64,000 nucleotides of DNA. Origin: Artocarpus heterophyllus. Taxonomy: Eukaryota; Streptophyta; Magnoliopsida; Rosales; Moraceae. Both the position numbers and the translations under genes were made by a program. This document shows positions 35,227 through 47,863 of this stretch, piece after piece. Every line of letters starts with the position of its first letter. Position 1 is the stretch's first letter. The notes beneath the pieces were generated by a model. That model saw nothing but the letters and a program-made list of their open reading frames with translations. It was not told where the DNA came from and ran no database searches. The DNA lies in NCBI GenBank assembly GCA_025403435.1, contig CM046327.1, forward strand, positions 18,352,440 to 18,416,439, in the 5' to 3' direction.

Positions 35227-38200
35227 TGTGAAACCCTGAGGATTTTTGGATTTTTAGTGTGTTTTATATGCAATAATTAAAAATTATGTTAAATAATTTA
35301 TATACAAATTTTGTGAGCTAAGGTTTATGTTCGAAAATTTGTTAAGTATTTTAATAGCAATTTTAGTGTTACAAGAATTATTGTTTAAATCTAATTTTTG
35401 TGACAAATTTAATAAGAATAAAAATGGGATTTTTAAGATTACAAGTCATGTCATAGCCTTAAGCTAAGTATGAATTAAATAAAGGTAAGAGTTAATCTAT
35501 AAGCATGGAAAAATAAACTAGAAATTTTAACTATTGTAGAATGCGTTGCAATAAATTTTAAGACAATAATACATTTTAAAGAAAACAGTGTATGAAAATA
35601 TGGATATAATACGGTATATAATTTAAGCAACATAGAAGTTAAGCAATATAAGAATAATGCAACATAAGAATTATACTGATAAAGTTAAGCAATGTACTGT
35701 ATAAAGTTTGTAGTATAGAAATTGGACTGTACAAAGCAAGCAGTATAGAAATTATGCTATATGGAGGTTATGGACAAGTAACGAAGGTTGTGAAATCTCA
35801 TAAACTATAAAGAAAAGAATGCAGAAAGTATGGGAAATACACTGATAGTATAGAAAAAATACTATAGATGTAAATTTGGACAATCCAGAAAGGTAAAGTG
35901 GGGCCCATTAGGCAACACTTTTAATATTTAAAATTGACCACCTCACCTCCTATGTAAACTGGTATTGAGCATGAGGTGGAGCAAAAATATTTAATTTTAA
36001 ATTGCTCCTAAATTAAACACTTTTTCCATTCAGGATCCAAGTTAATAAATCCACCAAAGTGCTACCCAAATGGTGGAAAAAAGGCCACATCTCCTCCACA
36101 TCCCTCCTAAATGGCACCACCCAAGTGTTTTGATGAGCTGTTTGGAGGAAACTTTGAATGACATTTTAGTCTATGATGAGGTATTTAGGTGAGTTAGGTG
36201 TATGGGTGAAAATTGAACACCTTTATCTCCATCAAAAGGTGGGAAAATGGCCACATCTCCCCCACTTAGATCCTATTTTGGGTCATGAATTTAGAGCAAT
36301 TTTCAATTCATTTTAGCCCCCATAATTAGTGTTAGGTGGCTAAAGACTTAGTGGAAAGAAAAGAATTAGTTTTTTCTCTATCACTTTTCATGCAAAGCTT
36401 GAAAAACACACTGACTGTCTCCCATGCAAAACTGGTCACTCCTTATGTTTCTCTCAATGTTTTTCATAAAATACAACATCTAAAATCCAAGAAGCAAGAA
36501 CAAGTGTTGAAGAAAAAGATTTATGAGCTTTTCAAGGTAAAAACCCAAGTTTTTTCTATTGAGTTATAGGATTTTTGTTCATAATTTGGATGGAATTTTA
36601 ATGAGTTATGTTATGGATTAGTGTCAAGAGAATTTAAAAGATGTTAAGTACCAAGAAGGAAGGATAAAACCTTGAAATCCAATAGATAAACTCTATACTC
36701 TAGTAATGATTTAGTTCATATATATCAAGTGCTTGTAGTAATGTTTATGGGCTATAGCATGTAATGAAAATATTATAAACATGTTTTATTTGTGTGTTAA
36801 GTGCTTGATGATAAGTTTAGAAAGGTTTAAATAAAATTAAACTCAAGGAAGGTAAACTAAGAATTGTTTTGGTGCAAAAAGTGTTTTAAAGGTATTTTAA
36901 AAAAAATTAAGTGTTTGAGGCACTTAGAGGCCGAATTATTTTCTAAGTTCAACACAAAATTTATTGAAAACATTAAGCTAGACAACTTTCGTGAAGAAAT
37001 CCTACTCAAATTCCGATCGGATCAAGCCAAAAAATATAGACTTTTGTTCTGTCCGTCCAAAAAATATATGAAGAGGAATGATTTTAAGAAAATTTAAAAT
37101 ACAAAAGTTGTAAATCTCATTGAAACTATTAGGAAATATAAACAATTTATGAAAATTCCGTACGGATTTTAAGATATGAATTTTACGAGATTTAATCACA
37201 AAATTTCAAAATGGTAAAATGAGGAAAACATATTGAAATGATTTGAGTTTGATCAAAGAGCTTTTGTAAGTTAGAATCCATGCAAAAACTGGACGCTTTA
37301 GTATTGAGCGTGATTTTGGTTTTTAGGGCAAAAATGTTAAGATTTTGTGTTCCAGGCCAAAATTATAATACCGTATAGAATGGGAATGTTCACAATGTAA
37401 AGATGACGTTCTATACAGTTATGCTCAGCAAATAATTTATGTTTTAAATCCCAAAAGAATCCATGAATTTCACACGAGAAACACATAAAAAGGGGCGTAA
37501 TCATCAAGATTTTCGTATTACGAGTCAAAACTGTAAAGTTTTGATAAAATAGATTTTTCGTGAAAAGAAAAATTATGTCTTGATTTTTTTTAATGTTATG
37601 AGTAGCAAGAAAAATGTAAGTTTTGTTTAAAAGGGATCCCGTAAGTTTTATATGACCCATTATAGGCAAAAGGGTCATTTTTCATAAAAGGATAAAACAG
37701 ACCCTGAAACGGTTGATTTAAGAAAATTTCCTTTAAAGGAAAGTTTTTCGTAACCTGTAAGTAAGAATGGTAAAGTAAAATGCAAAGTTTGTATAGTTAC
37801 GTGATTTAGAAAAAACACATTAAGGGTAAAATCATCATTTTTATAAAACCATTGAAACGAATCTAAGTCTTTTGAATTAGCGAAATGCCCTTAGATGTAA
37901 AATGTCTAGTATCGCGTTAAGTAATGAAATCGTCAAGTAAGACATGGAATTTGATCAAGAAACGTTCAAGTTAAATCATTGAGAAATGAACTAATATGTT
38001 ATGAGGCTAAGTAAATGGAATAAATGGTCAATATTTAAGTTTCGTTATCGATAGAGTAGGTCAGTAATAAAAAAATTTAGCTAGTAGTCAGCTATTATTT
38101 GAACAGGACACAAAGGCAACTAATAGAAGGAAAAGAGATAAAGTTGAAACACTAAAGCATTAAACAAATAAGTTTCAAATTTCACTTATAGCATAAAAAA

Positions 38201-39217
38201 TGAATTTCAAATACTTTACAAATGTTTAAAGTATATTTACATTTGTTATGCATAATGTTTTAAAAGTTTAAGTATGATTTACAACATATATGCCTTTGCT
38301 ATGTTTATAGCTTCAAGCATTAAGTTATGTCATACATTATGATTACTAAGATTATAAGAATGGTAATCGAAACCCTGAAGTTAAGATAAGAAAGTGTCGT
38401 ATTAGTCTCCCGACCCAAGAGTAGATTCATGATCAATTATATTACGGCCTCAATATTCGATGGTCAAACGCAATTGGTTTATACACTTGGGCCCATAGTT
38501 CAAGTAAGATAAAAATGATGATAAGAAGTTCATAAATAAAGTTCATAATTGAGCATAAATGGAATCATGCATTTGATATTGCTTGTATTCCTTTCAAAAA
38601 AAACGAATATATAATTAAAGCTTTACGAAAAATATTTTATGAGAAAAGGTTCATGAAGAAAGTTTTACAAGCAAAGTTCTACAATGAATGTTTTCAATGT
38701 TTTGTGAGATTATATTTGAACTTAATTGAGTGAAAGCTCATTATAAGTTTCTTCATTAGGTTTTTTTATAGAAGATCACTGAGATTGGCTGAAGAGCTCG
38801 GTGTTACAGTGAAAGATACGATGGTTGAGTATGACTATCACTATAGAAGTTTTTTGCTATTTTAACAAAAAAATTCTCCTTGTTTGAAAAAGATGTTTCT
38901 AAAAGCTTTAGCAAATTATATGTTTAAGAAATGTCTTGCAAAGAAATGTTTTATGAAAAGCATATTAAAAAGATTTGTTTTATCAAATATTTTAAATGAC
39001 TGCAAAGTTATATTTAGAACTTATATTTCAATTATGTTGTAACGAAAGTCGCAGTAATTGCAAGTACGTTTTCCGTTGCAATGGTGTCAAGTATATTTTC
39101 AAGAATGTTTTAAGAAAAGAAATTATTCAATATTTTTCTTACTAGTAAATAAGATTAAAGTTTAAGAAATGATGCTTAAATAAGTTAGGTGACGGCCTGA
39201 AAAGGCAGGTTGTTACA
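35227..39217 (+). mobile_element. Long (about 4 kb) LTR-like block related to the element at 44-46 kb
   Basis: It begins TGTGAAACCCTGAGGATTTT and ends GGCCTGAAAAGGCAGGTTGTTACA. The 625-bp LTRs at 44141 and 45859 begin TNTAACACCCGAGATTTTTA and end with a CTGAAAAGGCGGGTTGCCACA-like phrase. The last 100 bases also share ATATTTTTCTTACTAGTAAATAAGATT. Internal phrases such as AGTATAGAAATTGGACTGTA (about 35710) also recur in the short LTRs. After the end comes GAGCATCAGAG, a damaged match to the primer-binding site seen after the short LTR. It contains no coding frame. I read it as one very long LTR, probably 5', whose internal region is gone; a composite of smaller insertions is possible. Confidence 0.5.
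35580..35880. repeat. Degenerate short tandem repeats inside the long LTR-like block
   Basis: Variants of GCAGTATAGAAATTGGACTG and AAGCAATATAAGAATTATAC follow each other at spacings of about 25-35 bases, with around eight recognisable copies. The phrase also occurs once in each 625-bp LTR (about 44298 and 46015), which supports a common origin. Confidence 0.5.
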
Positions 39218-41900
39218 GAGCATCAGAGAAAATTCAAATGTCTTTTCATCTCCTAAATTTTCATATATATTATTCAAAACTAAAAATTTACAGAAGAGGA
39301 TATTAGGGAGGAGCAATAGAAGAGCTCGCACCGACAAGGTAAGAGTCGTTTGAGCTGCCATGTGGAAGGAGGATGGTTCACGCTGCATGGAGGAAGGGGC
39401 TTTTTTTGCATTTTGACCTGTTTAAAAATTCATGAGATTTAGGTTATGTCTAACAAAAATGATGGTTACTTGAACTATTTTCCTCCATTTCTTTCCTCCA
39501 TTTTAGTCGTCTCATCATCACCAAACTTTTGAAACACATGCATATATCAGAGAGGAAAAAGGAAAAGAAAAAAAAAAAAAAGAAGAAAAACTTGAACGAA
39601 ATATTCAAAGCAGAGAAATTGAAGCTAGTTTTTTTGCTATAGTTAGAGTCGGGTTCCATAAGGGAACAAGTTCACTATCGTGCCTCTCTCACGTCCTTGT
39701 CGGCGTCTACCAGTGTCATGGTTACCGACGGTGGACTCAAGGAAAATTTTGAACTGGCCATTGAATTTGTTTTTTTTTTTTTTTTTTCATTACTAGTTTT
39801 TCTTTGGAAAAGAAAAATATTTATATAATGTGGCAAGGTTTATATTAAACCTGTTAAAGCCTCGTGAGATTAAAAATATAGGGCCTCAGGCCCTTCTCCA
39901 CCGAAAGAGAAGAAAACCATTCTTCATCGACGTAACTTAAATATATAATATGAGTGGTAGTGCGATATGACTTGTATAATTATTGCATGAATAAACAAAA
40001 CTTCTAAACCTATGGCATAACATGTAATTTTCTCATTTACTAACTTTTTGTAAACTTTGGGTTGTTAATTTTCATTAGGAAAAAGTTGTCCATTTTTATT
40101 AACCTTTATTTCCCTTCTCATCCCGTAAAAACCGGCCTGACGGGGTAAAGATGGGCCACCTTGGGCTCAGATCAAAAACCTGTCTGACGGGCCTAGTCCA
40201 GCTGTCATCAGAAGCCCATATTTTGGGCTCGGACAAGCAATCTTCAAATTACGTAACAAACCTTTTTCTAAGAGCGCGGGTGAATTTCAGCACAAAAGAT
40301 CAGCCCTTGATCGAGGCAATTACAATTTTGGGTATGTTCATTGTGATGAAATTGAAATGGCTATTGAAATGGAAAGACAATTTACCGAATTTCATCATTT
40401 ATATGTTTTGTTCGATTAAAAAACTTGCGAATGTGGGATTGTGGTTCCCATGAAGTCATACTTATCAAACTCAATTTCAAATAAATATATTACAAATACT
40501 TCTATCTTCTCTTATTCTGTCATCGTCAATAGATATATAAACCATAAGTAAAGTATTCCCTAAGCCGTAATCAAAACTTCTCTGAAAAAAAATCTAACTA
40601 AAAAAAGATATATACAATGTAAGCTCATATATAAATCCAAATAAAAAACTTAGTCACAAAGAAAAAATATTTAAGGATTTTTAGAGTATTCTGATTCTGA
40701 TTCTGATGGTCACGGTGGTAGCAACAAAAATGGTGGCGAGATTATGAGGGTGAAAGCAGGCATGGTCCTAGGAGTCCCGGAGGTGGTGACAGCAGAGGGT
40801 TGAGAGCAATAAAGAGTGTGGAAGAAATGGAGGGATTTGGATGAAAAAATTAGGGTTTAGTAGGGGCAAAGAATTAGAGAGAGAATTAGGATGTGAGGAA
40901 GAACGGGGAGAGATTTAATATAAAGATTTAGAGTTTGTAAACTAGAAAGAGGGGAGATAGAGAAGAGTGATCAAAATTATAGAAAGAGAGAAAAATTTAA
41001 ACATTATTTTTTTTAACTTTTTTATATTAGATGACGAGAAGCATTCTTTTTAAAACTTTTTTTTTTATCTGTCGATTAATATGCTCATATAGATATTATA
41101 AATACTAAATTCTCTATACCGTTTTTTTAGTACATTAAGTGATATTATTTTGTAGAATGTTGTTAAATAGGTGTCGTCTAATATCTTAACAATGCCTATA
41201 CGTTAGTTTATTAAAAAATAATAGGATAGATCTGTCTTGGTTATAAAAAAACTTTCTTTAATCCATTCGTACATTTTACATCTCTTCACAATTTTTTCCA
41301 ACAAAAACTCCTAGGCGTACCATAGTTTTTAACGATTAAATAATATTGGAAGGGTTCTTTGTATACGGAATCAATCTATTTAAGTATGTGTTGTCAAAAG
41401 AATTTGTAATAAGGGATAGGGTCCTTTAAGGAACTTCTTAGGAATGGAGGAAGCATAGTGTCTCGGAATTGTTCTGAGTTTTAATCGAAGCAAGAATGCT
41501 ATAACAACCAAAGTACCATATTGAAAACTAATGAAGTGAAGAAACCTTCATAAGATGTTAACCTTTTAAAAAAGTTGATGACATATGCTCCTTGGACTTA
41601 TTTTAAGCTCGCACATGTGCACGTAGTGTGAGTAATGAGACTATAGAGGCCAAAAATTAGGTGCACTTAGCACCTAGAGAAATAATATTTGATTTGATTT
41701 AATTTAATTCAAATTTAATATTTTATTTTATTTTTATTCAATTAATTAATTTAAAATATATCAAACTTATTCGGAAAGGTTCTCACTTTTTAAAAATAGT
41801 GTAAAATTCAAATTTTGACTTATCAAAAAGGTTATAAAATAGAAGAAAAAAAAGTGATCAAGATAATTAATTCTATTTTTTCACATTTTTCTTCTCTTTC
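39218..41900. other. Repeat-derived intergenic DNA, no gene seen
   Basis: The first 200 bases may be internal sequence of the long LTR element. T- and A-tracts occur near 39565-39581 and 39770-39787. The piece 40690-40960 has a GGTGG-rich, gene-like composition but no usable frame. From about 41690 AT-rich sequence leads into GGTTATAAAATAGAAG (41830) and then the 460-bp array. No gene is supported. Confidence 0.4.
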
Positions 41901-43270
41901 CTAAAAATAAAATGTTCTATATTATCCGCATTTCTTCATTATTGCTTAAAAATGCAAAAACACAAAAGACTTATTATATCCTCGAAGCGATTTGCAGTGA
42001 TAGTCCTATAAGCAATTCCATTCAAGAGGACACTTTAAAAAAATTAAGCGTATTCTTCACATGTTTTAGGTTTTCGTTCTAGATTTTCAACATAGTCTTG
42101 TCAAGAAATCTCTATCTCCCAACTATAGATTTACTCATCTCGTTGATCCTAATCATAAGCTTGGAAGGGAAAAATTTTGAGAGGGAACTTTATCAGACTA
42201 ATAGGAAGCTCAAACGCTAATATGAAATCTCACACCAGGCCTTATCACATAATCTTGGCACTCAATGTTTTGATCCATTTTATGCATTTTCCCAAAGGAG
42301 AATAGAGAAGCAGTACATAAGAGAAGGCCTCCAACATTTTTTTGTCACTTAATTTTGGCACTAAAAATAAAGTGTTCTATATTCTCCGCGTTTCTTCATT
42401 ATTGCTTAAAAATGCAAAAACACAAAAGACTTATTATATCCTCGAAGCGATTTGCAGTGATAGTCCTATAAGCAGTTTCATTCAAGAGGACGCTTTAAAA
42501 AAATTAAGCGTATTCTTCACATGTTTTAAGTTTTTGTTCTAGATTTTCAACATAGTCTTGTCAAGAAATCTCTATCTCCCAACTATAGATTTACTCATCT
42601 CGTTGATCCTAATCATAAGCTTGGAAGGGAAAAATTTTGAGAGGGAACTTTATCAGACTAATGGGAAGCTCAAACGCTAATATGAAATCTCACACCAGGC
42701 CTTATCACATAATCTTGGCACTCAATGTTTTGATCCATTTTATGCATTTTCCCAAGGGAGAATAGAGAAGCAGTACATAAGAGAAGGCCTCCAACATTTT
42801 TTTGTCACTTAATTTTGGCACTAAAAATAAAGTGTTCTATATTCTCCGCGTTTCTTCATTATTGCTTAAAAATGCAAAAACACAAAAGACTTATTATATC
42901 CTCGAAGCGATTTGCAGTGATAGTCCTATAAGCAGTTTCATTCAAGAGGACGCTTTAAAAAAATTAAGCGTATTCTTCACATGTTTTAAGTTTTCGTTCT
43001 AGATTTTCAACATAGTCTTGTCAAGAAATCTCTATCTCCCAACTATAGATTTACTCATCTCGTTGATCCTAATCATAAGCTTGGAAGAGAAAAAATTTGA
43101 GAGGGAACTTTATCGGACTAATGGGAAGCTCATATGCTAATATGAAATCTCACACTAGGCCTTATCACATAATCTTGGCACTAAATGTTGTGAGTCATTT
43201 TATGCATTTTCCAATGGGAGAATAGAGAAGCAATGTACAAGAGAAGGCCTCAAACAATTTTTTTGTCACT
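41901..43270. repeat. Tandem array, three copies of a 460-bp unit
   Basis: Each copy begins CTAAAAATAAARTGTTCTAT: at 41901, 42361 and 42821, exactly 460 bases apart. Copies 2 and 3 are nearly identical; copy 1 has more differences, and copy 3 is cut at about 43270. Inner landmarks such as TCGAAGCGATTTGCAGTGAT and GGAAGGGAAAAATTTTGAGA recur at the same offsets. The 66-codon open frame at 42342 and 42802 is simply repeated with the unit and has no family. I suspect a tandemly amplified piece of an LTR-like sequence, but cannot show it. Confidence 0.92.
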
Positions 43271-44140
43271 TAAGGCTAGCTCAGAGGGTTGCATGCGTGA
43301 GTGTGTATATATGTCTACTGATGCCTTGCTATCGATCAACACCACGCGTGGCTACGCATGGTGGTCAAACTATTTATCCTGCTCATCTCGGCTTCTCGGG
43401 GGGACCTATAAGAAGTGGGAACGCCTCGAATGTCAAAAGAACACCGGTGTAGTATTAGCCAAGGGCTCTCCGATGTTCAAATCAAGTACTTGTTTTGCCG
43501 AAAGGAAGACTAAGGGTAGGTATAAGAGAGTCCACTTACCTTGGGGTGGAGTTAATGCTCCTATTTATAATGTCTTATATAGACTGGGCGTAGGGCGAGT
43601 CCAGCCCATGACCAAGGTGCATCGTACTGTGGTGTCAAGGTGGTAGGTGATATATATTACAATCTCGGATGGTGGACAACCCTTCATCTAAGAGCTTTAA
43701 TGAGCCCATGTGATGGCCTCAGGAATGGGTTGTTACCCGGTTTCAGGCCATATCTATCCGACCTGAGCACACATTCTTCCTAAGGAGGTGATATCTTGAG
43801 TGGCGGTCAAAGGAGGCTCCGGGGACCATTTCAAAAAAGTACGCTGATCAGTTGTGAGTTGCGTGAACTCCAAGAATGACTTCTGTCTGAGCAGGATTGT
43901 CGGACAGTCAAGGTAAGCTCCTCGGAAATGGTGCCGAGCATACCCCTAACAATATCTATTTAGGTTTGTATTGTGATTCTTATCATTTTTTTTAATATAA
44001 AGAGGAGGTCATATACCCCATATTGTCTCAAAAAATAAAAAAAGCATTGTACAAGATTCTAAATTAAGGACTTGAAAATGACACCAAAAAAAGGCATGCT
44101 ATTATAGAAAATACGACTCTAAAAGTAGAGATTTCAGTAA
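43271..44140 (+). other. GC-richer unclassified segment between the array and the LTR element
   Basis: Composition changes sharply from the array: it is rich in CTCC, GGTGG and CACGCG phrases, with CTATTTATAATGTCTTATATAG near 43560. An open frame runs to TAG at 43644-43646 (about 120 codons, ending GRVQPMTKVHRTVVSRW) but matches no family I know, and its codon use is not gene-like. The organisation resembles the LTR or end region of a large plant transposon. No terminal repeats found. Confidence 0.35.
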
Positions 44141-44765
44141 TTTAACACCCGAGATTTTTAATGCATTAAAAATACATTAAGTTAAGGATTAATTAAGATG
44201 AAAAGTACAGTATAATGAAAAATACTGTATAATAAGATGGAAAATTATACAGTATTAGAGCAAAGCAGTATAAGAATTAGACTGTTTAAGGTCATGCAGT
44301 ATAGAATTGGACTGTGTGGACCATAATTTTGTTTTATAAAAGAAAAGAAAAAAAAATCAAAAAATCTCTCAAAACTCGACTGTTTGCTTCCGCTATGTAA
44401 AGAAAGTTTTTCATTGTTTAATGTTGTGTTTTCAAAGTTTTAAGAAAATCAGAGTTTTATGAATAGTATTCAAAGTTTTAAGATATAGTTTATGATCTGT
44501 TTTATGTAATTATAAAGTAAAGTTTTGAGCTATGATTTAATAAATGTTTCTTATTAAGTTTTAAGAAACGATTTGAAATGATTTTAAGGGCAAGTGTTGA
44601 GCGATGTCTCAACTTGAAATGCGAAAGAGGTCGCATCAGTTTTAAAAAATGTTTAAAGAAAAAAAAATTTATTACAGTATTTTTCTTACTAAGTAAGTAA
44701 AATTACTGTTTACAAAACGATGTTTATGAAAGTAAAGTGACTGTCTGAAAAGGCGGGTTGCCACA
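44141..44765 (+). repeat. 5' LTR of the compact element
   Basis: It starts TTTAACACCCGAG, where the 3' copy has TGTAACACCCGAG, so the terminal TG has mutated to TT. It ends GGGTTGCCACA. Confidence 0.9.
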
Positions 44766-44767
44766 GG

Positions 44768-44780
44768 TGGTATCAGAGCA
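44768..44780 (+). other. Primer-binding site of the compact element
   Basis: TGGTATCAGAGCA two bases after the 5' LTR. It is complementary to the 3' end of plant initiator methionine tRNA, the usual primer of gypsy and copia elements. Confidence 0.85.
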
Positions 44781-45843
44781 GTATCCTGCCATCCCATCTC
44801 GCGCTGTCATATGTCCGCTACACCATAGCTCAAGTAAGTAAGTTAAGTTAAGTAGAAAGAAAAGTTAGAATTTAATGAATACGTGTTTATATTGGGCGTA
44901 GCCTTTGATATCGGCACACCTAGATGAGCAACGAGAAGGCAAAAGTCAAAGAATGAACGTGATGATATATGCTAGAATGTCCTCGCAAGTCGACAATAGT
45001 CATTGTCTATTAACGATGTCAAGTCAACAATGACAAAACGTGGTCAATGATGGTCAACAGATGGCTGACAGCTCAAAATCAAGAAGATGAGCTTGTGATA
45101 CGTTGTGATGTTTAGGCGCACAATGGTGTCTCCGTAGGAGCAAATATTACTCTGTTGGAGTTATTTTGTATTGGCTACACATATAACGAGGAAAAAGTGG
45201 ATAAGATTAACGGAATGATGAAGGTCTGAAGTGATTTTTAGTGCTCTATGGAACGAGAGTGCCTGAGAGCAACCAGACGTTAGATGACTAAATATGTGAT
45301 TTGATTGAGCTTAAGCACTCCTTAGCGGAGCTGAGACATGCGAATGAGCTCGTAACTGCCCGGATGGGAAATACGATCAAGACAACGATGCCCAATCTAG
45401 CAGCAGAAACCTCACAGATGGGAGGATGGAAGCTGTAAATTTATATGTTATGAGAAAAATTACGGCAAAATGTCATTCTATGATGGATATAGAACCGAAA
45501 ATTATGGATTTTGTGGTTGGATGACCCTGATCTTCAGATAAAAATGAAGAGATTAGAATGGAAATGAACCCTATTTCCGATAATAGCATTCAAATGTAGA
45601 ATGCTAAACCTTTAGACGAATGGAAACTGCGTTGAAATGTTGAAAGATCAAAGTTGCGCAGCAGAAGTGTGGTGTATAATTTAAAGGAATATGTCAATAA
45701 TATGATAAAAATTGTTGAAGTTCCAAGATAAAGGCACAGTATTAGTGAAAAAGTAGTGACCAAGGAAACATGTTAAGAACAAAAAAGGATGACAAGGAAG
45801 ATGAACTACCTATGAAGGTTCTAATTTTCGAGGACGAAAATTG

Positions 45844-45858
45844 TTAAAGAGGGTAGAT
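45844..45858 (+). other. Polypurine tract of the compact element
   Basis: AAAGAGGGTAGA followed by T, directly before TGTAACACCC of the 3' LTR: the usual plus-strand priming site. Confidence 0.65.
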
Positions 45859-46483
45859 TGTAACACCCGAGATTTTTAATGCATTAAAAATGCATTAAGT
45901 TAAGGATTAATTAAGATGAAAAGTACAGTTTAATGAAAAATACTGTATAATAAGATCAAAAATTATACAATATTAGAGCAAAGAAGTATAGGAATTAGAC
46001 TGTTTAAGGTCATGCAGTATAAAATTGGACTGTGTGGACCATAATTTTGTTTTATAAAAGAAAAGAAAAAAAAATCAAAAAATCTCTCAAAACTCGACTG
46101 TTTGCTTTCGCTATGTAAAGAAAGTTTTTCATTGTTTAATGTTGTGTTTTCAAAGTTTTAAGAAAATCAGAGTTTTATGAATAGTATTCAAAGTTTTAAG
46201 ATACAGTTTATGATCTGTTTTATGTAATTATAAAGTAAAGTTTTGAGCTATGATTTAATAAATGTTTCTTATTAAGTTTTAAGAAACAATTTGAAATGAT
46301 TTTAAAAGCAAGTGTTGAACGATGTCTCAACTTGAAATGCGACAGAGGTCGCATCAGTTTTAAAGAACGTTTAAAGAAAAAAAAAATTATTACAGTATTT
46401 TTCTTACTAAGTAAGTAAGATTACTGTTTACGAAACGATGTTTATAAAAGTAAAGTGACTGCCCGAAAAGACGGGTCACCACA
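45859..46483 (+). repeat. 3' LTR of the compact element
   Basis: It starts TGTAACACCCGAG and ends ACGGGTCACCACA. It differs from the 5' LTR at roughly two dozen positions, mostly transitions. Confidence 0.9.
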
Positions 46484-47863
46484 TTAACAACCAATATCCA
46501 CTTTAGGGATATGGATGTTCATCATTGGAGGAAATTATATATGAAGTAAAAAAAAAAAAAAAGGCAATATATTGTGGCGATGGAGGAGCATGTTGATCAT
46601 GCTGAGTTTAAAGTTGTAGCTCAAATATTGTGCTAGAGTTGTAGTGGTAAAGTGTGGAAAAATACCACAAATACAAATATATATATATATATATTCTGTT
46701 CACTTATCTTATTCCTCTTCTTTAGGAGTTATCTATAGAGATTAAATTTAAAATATCTTAAAAGATTTAGCTTTGTTAATTACTGCCATTAGCTAGTTCT
46801 AAAGATTTTTTTCATTGTCCTTAAAATCTTCAGCTAGTACTCCTTTTTCTTTAGATGAGCATGCACAAGTTTTCCATATCCTATCTGCGTTCAAGAATCA
46901 GATACTATTCTCAAAAAAGCATGCGTAAAGCCATAAAATTATGTACATTCGAACGTGTTAAACAAAAAAAATTACGTACACTAAAACGTGCTAAAAAAAA
47001 AATTGTGTACACTCGAACGTGTTAAGCAAGCTTGAATGCCATGAGGAAAAGTTTTCTAGGTTAGACTGGAGGAATCGAATGGATAAGCTTACAGCTCATT
47101 AATGCATTTTGATGTTATAGAATCTAGTTATAGGTGATGGGAATATGCCACGTGGCATAAATCAATTGGACTGACTACTTTGAGAGAGGATAAAACTGCA
47201 AACCATGTGAGTGCCAACCCGTGTACCCTCTTATGTTCAAGTTGAATTTAAAAGCTTCCTAAAGCATTTGGCCCAGTTTCAACTAAAACTTTTAGTTGTT
47301 ATAATATAATGCACTTATATATTATAGTGTTAAAAAAAAAATCTATAGTATAAAGCTCTCACATACTACATTATTTTTGAAAAAAAATTTATTCAAACTA
47401 TTGATTTAAATCAATATTTCTAAACGCTTTATCATTATTTTTTTTCCTCCAAATGAACTGTCAAATAGACCACCGATTTAAGAAAAACCTAATTTTAACA
47501 TACAAACTATAATACTATGAGTGTGTTTTGAAACGTAATTACAACTATAAATTAGAACTAAAACATTTAAACTTGTGAGAGTTTTATACTACAATTATAA
47601 CTAATAAGTTATAATAACATTGTGAAACACGCTCAAGGTTGCAACTTGCAACTAATTATATACTTGAAAGTATTACAAGATCCCATGTATCACAATTAAT
47701 ATTAACCACGTGAAAGCAAATCTATTGATAACACGGTTAAGAGTGTGCATTCGAGATTGTAATCCAAATCCAAATGCACAGTACTTATTTGACACCAGAT
47801 TTTGCCAACCAATTTGTGTTTGATATTTTATTAGATTCTCCATACGAGGAGATAATGACCTTA
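46484..47863. other. Intergenic, AT-rich, with small repeats
   Basis: Holds an A-tract (46547-46561), an AT repeat (46675-46694) and, at about 46945-47030, three close copies of a phrase like TACACTCGAACGTGTTAA. A foldback sequence at 47519-47634 begins GAGTGTGTTTTGAAAC and ends GTGAAACACGCTC. No gene is seen. Confidence 0.5.
47519..47634. mobile_element. Small foldback MITE-like sequence
   Basis: The ends GAGTGTGTTTTGAAAC and (inverted) GAGCGTGTTTCACAAT are imperfect inverted repeats around an AT-rich centre. No clear target duplication. It resembles pieces near 57751 and 59330 that begin GAGTGTATTTGAC and GAGTGCGTTTGACA. Confidence 0.45.

Larger units (their letters stand above)
44141..46483 (+). 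mobile_element. Compact non-coding LTR retrotransposon with two 625-bp LTRs (LARD/TRIM-like)
   Basis: The 5' LTR is 44141-44765 and the 3' LTR 45859-46483, both 625 bases and about 96% alike by eye. A primer-binding site follows the 5' LTR and a purine run precedes the 3' LTR. The internal 1,093 bases are AT-rich and full of stops in all frames; short pieces such as KHSLAELRHANELV (near 45313-45354) look like a decayed gag. The element therefore lacks all enzymes and would depend on an autonomous relative. Flanking bases (AGTAA and TTAAC) do not form a target duplication, so the flanks have changed or the insertion was rearranged. Confidence 0.9.

Noticed and set aside
42342..43002. A 66-codon open frame occurring twice
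   Set aside because: It is repeated only because it sits in the 460-bp tandem unit; copy 1 differs and no protein family fits.
44300..46200. A pararetrovirus remnant
   Set aside because: Two matched LTRs, PBS and polypurine tract define an LTR retrotransposon; no movement protein, coat or reverse transcriptase of that group is present.
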